From Streptomyces sp. NBC_00654 (GTDB lineage: Bacteria; Actinomycetota; Actinomycetes; Streptomycetales; Streptomycetaceae), in NCBI RefSeq assembly GCF_026341775.1, contig NZ_JAPEOB010000001.1, positions 1,612,001 to 1,676,000 on the forward strand: a stretch of 64,000 nucleotides of DNA, in the 5' to 3' direction. Under the pieces are notes generated by a model. That model had not been told where the DNA came from, ran no database searches, and saw only the letters and a program-made list of their open reading frames with translations. Shown here piece after piece: positions 63,144 through 64,000 of this stretch. Position 1 is the stretch's first letter, and each line of letters opens with the position of its first letter. Both the position numbers and the translations under genes were made by a program.

Positions 63144-63749
63144 GTGTTCGACGTCGCTGTCTTCGGATCCCTTTTTCTCACGCTTTTTGTGATTATGGAT
63201 CCGCCCGGAATCACTCCGATCTTCCTCGCTCTCACCGCGGGCCGCCCGGCCAAGGTGCAGCGCAAAATGGCGCTCCAGGCGGTCATGGTCGCCTTCGGGG
63301 TGATCGCCGTCTTCGGCCTGCTCGGCCAGCAGATCCTGGACTACCTGCATGTCTCCGTGCCCGCGCTGATGATCGCGGGCGGGCTGCTCCTGCTGCTCAT
63401 CGCGCTGGACCTGCTGACCGGCAAGACCGACGAGCCGACCCAGACCAAGGACGTCAACGTCGCGCTCGTACCGCTGGGCATGCCGCTGCTGGCCGGGCCC
63501 GGCGCGATCGTCTCCGTCATCCTGGCGGTGCAGCACGCGGACGGGGTGGGCGGTCAGGTCTCGGTCTGGTCGGCGATCGTCGCCATGCACGTGGTGCTCT
63601 GGCTGACCATGCGCTATTCGCTGCTGATCATCCGGGTGATCAAGGACGGCGGTGTGGTGCTGGTGACCCGGCTCGCCGGAATGATGCTCTCGGCCATCGC
63701 CGTGCAGCAGATCATCAACGGCGTCACTCAGGTCATCCAGAACGCCTGA
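63144..63749 (+). CDS. MarC family integral membrane protein
   Basis: A 201-aa protein with six hydrophobic segments. 'SLFLTLFVIMDPPGITPIFLALTAGRP' is the MarC/SNARE-associated signature with DPPG in the first helix pair. 'VALVPLGMPLLAGPGAIVSVILAVQHA' is its pseudo-repeat with PLLAGPGAI. The family was once linked to multiple antibiotic resistance, but that has not held up. GTG 63144 chosen, at the start of the first helix. A terminator follows at 63802. Confidence 0.93.
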   Translation: MFDVAVFGSLFLTLFVIMDPPGITPIFLALTAGRPAKVQRKMALQAVMVAFGVIAVFGLLGQQILDYLHVSVPALMIAGGLLLLLIALDLLTGKTDEPTQTKDVNVALVPLGMPLLAGPGAIVSVILAVQHADGVGGQVSVWSAIVAMHVVLWLTMRYSLLIIRVIKDGGVVLVTRLAGMMLSAIAVQQIINGVTQVIQNA

Positions 63750-63801
63750 TCCCGGGCGCGCGCACCACAGCGCCCCCGCGCATCACGGCCCCGCACACCA
63801 C

Positions 63802-63836
63802 AGCGCCCCCGCACGGACCATCCGTGCGGGGGCGCT
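63802..63836. terminator. Bidirectional terminator, marC-family gene / end gene
   Basis: A perfect 15-bp stem (AGCGCCCCCGCACGG, 63802-63816 with 63822-63836), a 5-nt loop and a short T-containing tail, between convergent genes. Confidence 0.85.
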
Positions 63837-63867
63837 TCGTCTTTACGGCGCAATGCGTGACAAGGCG

Positions 63868-64000
63868 TTACGAAGCCGAACTGTCGGCCGGGCGGATATA
63901 GATGCGCCGGCCCACTGCTGCGGCCTGCTGCACGATCCGGTTGACGGAGGCGGCGTCCACGACGGTGCTGTCCACGGCGGTACCGTCGACATCGTCGAGT
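63868..64000 (-). CDS. 3' end of an unknown gene (partial)
   Basis: The complement of 63868-64000 reads an uninterrupted frame to a TAA stop: LDDVDGTAVDSTVVDAAS, then VNRIVQQAAAVGRRIYIRP, then ADSSAS. Codon use fits the genome and the frame continues past the window edge. 44 codons are too few to name a family. It is convergent with the MarC-family gene across a strong terminator, which supports it as real. Confidence 0.6.
   Translation of the reverse strand, partial: LDDVDGTAVDSTVVDAASVNRIVQQAAAVGRRIYIRPADSSAS

Overview
The window is chromosomal DNA of a Streptomyces or very close relative. The sequence is extremely G+C rich with strongly G/C-biased third codon positions. Many genes start with GTG (one with TTG), twin 'ATACGGG' lipoprotein signals are present, and it carries the mycothiol gene mshB and the DAP-pathway genes dapC and dapE. 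Most genes are ordinary core genes. Their order follows, from memory, the M. tuberculosis segment Rv1165-Rv1239: typA/lpqW, mshB, fdxC/dapC, dapE, a LOG-like gene, folP2, a DivIVA-like gene, tag, a DUF3117 gene, a methyltransferase, sigE-rseA-htrA-tatB, mrp, an MgtE_N/CBS gene and corA. The inserted blocks are Streptomyces-type accessory genes.

Layout. 1-4.6 kb: the 3' part of an LpqW-like family-5 solute-binding protein, then typA/bipA. 5.2-17.0 kb: two complete five-gene oligopeptide ABC importer operons in tandem, each ordered binding lipoprotein, permease, permease, ATPase, ATPase. 17.4-20.8 kb: a membrane protein with a Gly/Pro/Tyr-rich tail, convergent with an S9 serine peptidase. 21-25 kb: a 64-aa membrane protein, mshB, a DUF6113-like gene and a large peptidoglycan-binding membrane protein. 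25.0-29.7 kb: a decayed ABC-transporter/two-component locus reduced to a fused fragment, followed by an intact NarL-type two-component pair divergent from an ABC-2 exporter. 29.8-37 kb: a secreted beta-helix protein behind a LacI-type operator, a GNAT/HTH-TPR pair, a small unknown, an EamA transporter, a hexapeptide acetyltransferase and a SirB1-like protein. 37-46.6 kb: GNAT, 7Fe ferredoxin, dapC, two cell-envelope genes, dapE, LOG-like, folP, DivIVA-like, tag and an enoyl-CoA hydratase. 46.9-53.1 kb: DUF3117, methyltransferase, then sigE, anti-sigma factor, HtrA, tatB (cell-envelope stress) and an unknown. 53.2-58.9 kb: mrp, DUF1003, a soluble MgtE_N/CBS protein, a lipoprotein, an unknown and corA (a magnesium theme). 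59.3-64 kb: SUFU-domain protein, MFS transporter, DUF6758 protein, PHP phosphoesterase, MarC protein and the end of an unknown gene.

How the genes work together. The sigE-rseA-htrA block should sense and repair envelope damage. dapC and dapE make meso-DAP for peptidoglycan, next to a membrane-anchored putative muralytic protein. Oligopeptide import is duplicated, and in each operon a hairpin just after the binding-protein gene would allow excess binding protein over the membrane complex. Strong intrinsic-terminator hairpins separate most convergent genes. I saw no tRNA, rRNA, CRISPR array, insertion sequence or phage gene.

The most unusual features are the ABC/two-component deletion scar with its intact palindromic promoter element, the repeated inverted repeats and 16-bp boxes upstream of the peptide-binding genes, a 57-bp duplication spanning the typA stop codon, a LacI-type operator, a 58-bp perfect palindrome, a 24-bp minisatellite and a possible ATT start codon.
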